A DNA stretch of 64,000 nucleotides from Streptomyces sp. NBC_01016 (lineage in GTDB: Bacteria > Actinomycetota > Actinomycetes > Streptomycetales > Streptomycetaceae), in assembly GCF_026341035.1 (NCBI RefSeq), contig NZ_JAPEOQ010000001.1, positions 124,001 through 188,000 on the forward strand. Direction: 5' to 3'. Of the stretch, positions 63,037-64,000 are shown one piece after another. The notes below the pieces were generated by a model. The model did no database searches and had not been told where the DNA came from. It worked only from the letters and a program-made list of their open reading frames with translations. The position numbers and the translations under genes were made by a program. The stretch's first letter is position 1, and each line of letters starts with the position of its first letter.

Positions 63037-64000
63037 TCAGCCGGTCGCGTCCGCCACGACCGTTCCCGGAGCCGGCGCGTCCGTGACCACCGCCGCCTGC
63101 GGCCTGATCGGCAGCCGGTTGACCGGGCGGCCGGTCGCCGCACGGACCGCCGAGGCGATCGCCGCCGGGGACGCGACCACGGGGGCCGCGCTCGCGGACT
63201 TCGCGCCGAAGGGGGCGATCACGTCGCGCTCCTCGACCAGGTTGACGATGTGGATCTCGGGGGCGTCGAGCGAGGTGGGCAGCGCGTAGCCGGTCAGGTC
63301 GGGGCGGCGGACGATGCCCTTCGGGGTGCGGAGGTTCTCCGTGAGGGCCGCGCCCACGCCCTGGGTGACACCCGCCTCGATACGGGCCGCGAGTTGGGCG
63401 GGGTTGAGGATGCGGCCGACGTCCTGGGCGACCGCGAGTTCGACCACGCGCACCGAGCCGAGCTCCACGTCCACGTCCACCACCGCGCGGATCGCGCAGA
63501 AGGCCATGCCGACGAAGGCATCGCCCTGGCCCGAGGCGTCGAGCGGCTCCGTGGGGTGCGGGCGGCACTGCGCCGTGGCCCACAACTCCTTGCCGTCCAT
63601 GGCCTCTTCGACGGTCGTCGAGAGCACGCCGTCGTAGGACGTGATCTTGCCGTCCGCGATCTGCAGCAGCTCCGTGGACATGCCGAACTTGTGCGCCAGG
63701 GGCTGGAGAAGCTGGGTGCGGACCATCTTGGCCGCCCGCTCGACCGCTCCGCCCGACACCCATGTGTGCCGGCCCCGGCAGCCGGGGCCCGCGGGCGGCT
63801 GGTCCGTGTCGACCGGCGCCACGTGGACTTCCTCGACGCCGAGCGTCTCCTGGACGATCTGGCGGGCGAGCGTGGCGAAGCCCTGGCCCGTCTCCACGGC
63901 GGCGCAGATGACCGTCGCGACGCCGCCCTGGACCTTCACCGTGGCCGTGGAGACCTCGTCCGTGCCCTCCGCGCCGAGCATGTGCACCATGCCGATGCCG
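63037..64000 (-). CDS. Xanthine dehydrogenase-family molybdopterin-binding subunit, 5' part outside window
   Basis: The C-terminal ~321 residues of a large molybdenum hydroxylase subunit. It has VETGQGFATLARQIVQETLG, VDTDQPPAGPGCRGRHTWVS, the RPHPTEPLDASGQGDAF loop, DVGRILNPAQLAARIEAGVTQG (split), and APFGAKSASAAPVVASPAAI near the end. The frame is open at the right edge. It oxidises purines or related heterocycles with an FeS and FAD partner, which would lie beyond the window. Confidence 0.9.
   Translation of the reverse strand, partial: GIGMVHMLGAEGTDEVSTATVKVQGGVATVICAAVETGQGFATLARQIVQETLGVEEVHVAPVDTDQPPAGPGCRGRHTWVSGGAVERAAKMVRTQLLQPLAHKFGMSTELLQIADGKITSYDGVLSTTVEEAMDGKELWATAQCRPHPTEPLDASGQGDAFVGMAFCAIRAVVDVDVELGSVRVVELAVAQDVGRILNPAQLAARIEAGVTQGVGAALTENLRTPKGIVRRPDLTGYALPTSLDAPEIHIVNLVEERDVIAPFGAKSASAAPVVASPAAIASAVRAATGRPVNRLPIRPQAAVVTDAPAPGTVVADATG

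Overview
The window is a high-GC actinobacterial chromosome segment, almost certainly Streptomyces. It carries an SsgA-family sporulation gene (ssgG-like), a WhiJ/AbaA-like regulator trio (ATPase, DUF5753 HTH protein, DUF397 protein), a class E sortase, DasR (dre) boxes at an N-acetylglucosamine PTS locus, and GTG starts preceded by GGAGG-type Shine-Dalgarno sequences. Most of it looks like conserved chromosomal core with small accessory insertions. About 70 genes are supported, including tRNA-Leu(UAG) and tRNA-Cys(GCA).

Layout. 1-3.6 kb: a monocarboxylate-type Na+/solute symporter (cut by the window edge) with its DUF3311 partner, a class E sortase and a SEC-C protein. 3.6-9.9 kb: an accessory island, less GC-rich by eye, with two divergently transcribed modification-dependent restriction enzymes (SRA-HNH, and a PLD-SF2 helicase-DUF3427 protein of SauUSI type) followed by the regulator trio. 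9.9-17.3 kb: a putative nuclease-fold protein, an AhpD-like protein, a GlxA-type regulator with a VOC protein, a GNAT enzyme with a repeat tail, DUF445 and SGNH hydrolase genes. 17.3-19 kb: tRNA-Leu and two overlapping HNH endonuclease genes built from a repeated helical module. 19-30.5 kb: MFS transporter, Bcp peroxiredoxin, GroES-like protein, a guanidine-III riboswitch with a Gdx/SugE exporter, a class A PBP, a three-gene ABC-2 exporter, RdgB and RNase PH.

30.5-34 kb: the GlcNAc PTS genes nagF, nagE1 and nagE2 with DasR boxes. 34-39 kb: an MBL hydrolase next to a long stem-loop element, a membrane-anchored PemK/MazF-like protein, the CysM-CysO-Mec cysteine pathway preceded by a Cys-containing leader peptide, and an amino-acid permease. 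39-42.5 kb: DUF2017, ClpS, and NAD salvage genes pncB-pncA. 42.8-50.6 kb: an immune-inhibitor-A (M6) protease, two RDD membrane proteins, ssgG and a glycolate-oxidase-like flavoprotein. 50.7-53.6 kb: a cobalt-type nitrile hydratase with a split beta subunit, directly downstream of hppD, which is divergent from an Lrp/AsnC regulator. 53.7-57.5 kb: a complete Opu-type quaternary-amine ABC importer. 57.5-64 kb: an S16 (Lon-like) protease, an IclR regulator, a DEAD/DEAH helicase, an MFS exporter, tRNA-Cys and the 3' part of a xanthine dehydrogenase large subunit.

How the genes work together. The GlcNAc PTS is the classic DasR-controlled chitin/aminosugar uptake route. CysO, CysM and Mec form a protein-thiocarboxylate route to cysteine with a probable translational attenuator. 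PncA and PncB return nicotinamide to NAD. The Opu cassette takes up compatible solutes. The most unusual parts are the paired type IV restriction enzymes, the three-subunit nitrile hydratase apparently cotranscribed with hppD, the repeat-module HNH pair, and the roughly 176-nt stem-loop at 34.6-34.8 kb. All assignments come from reading the sequence; no database search was run.
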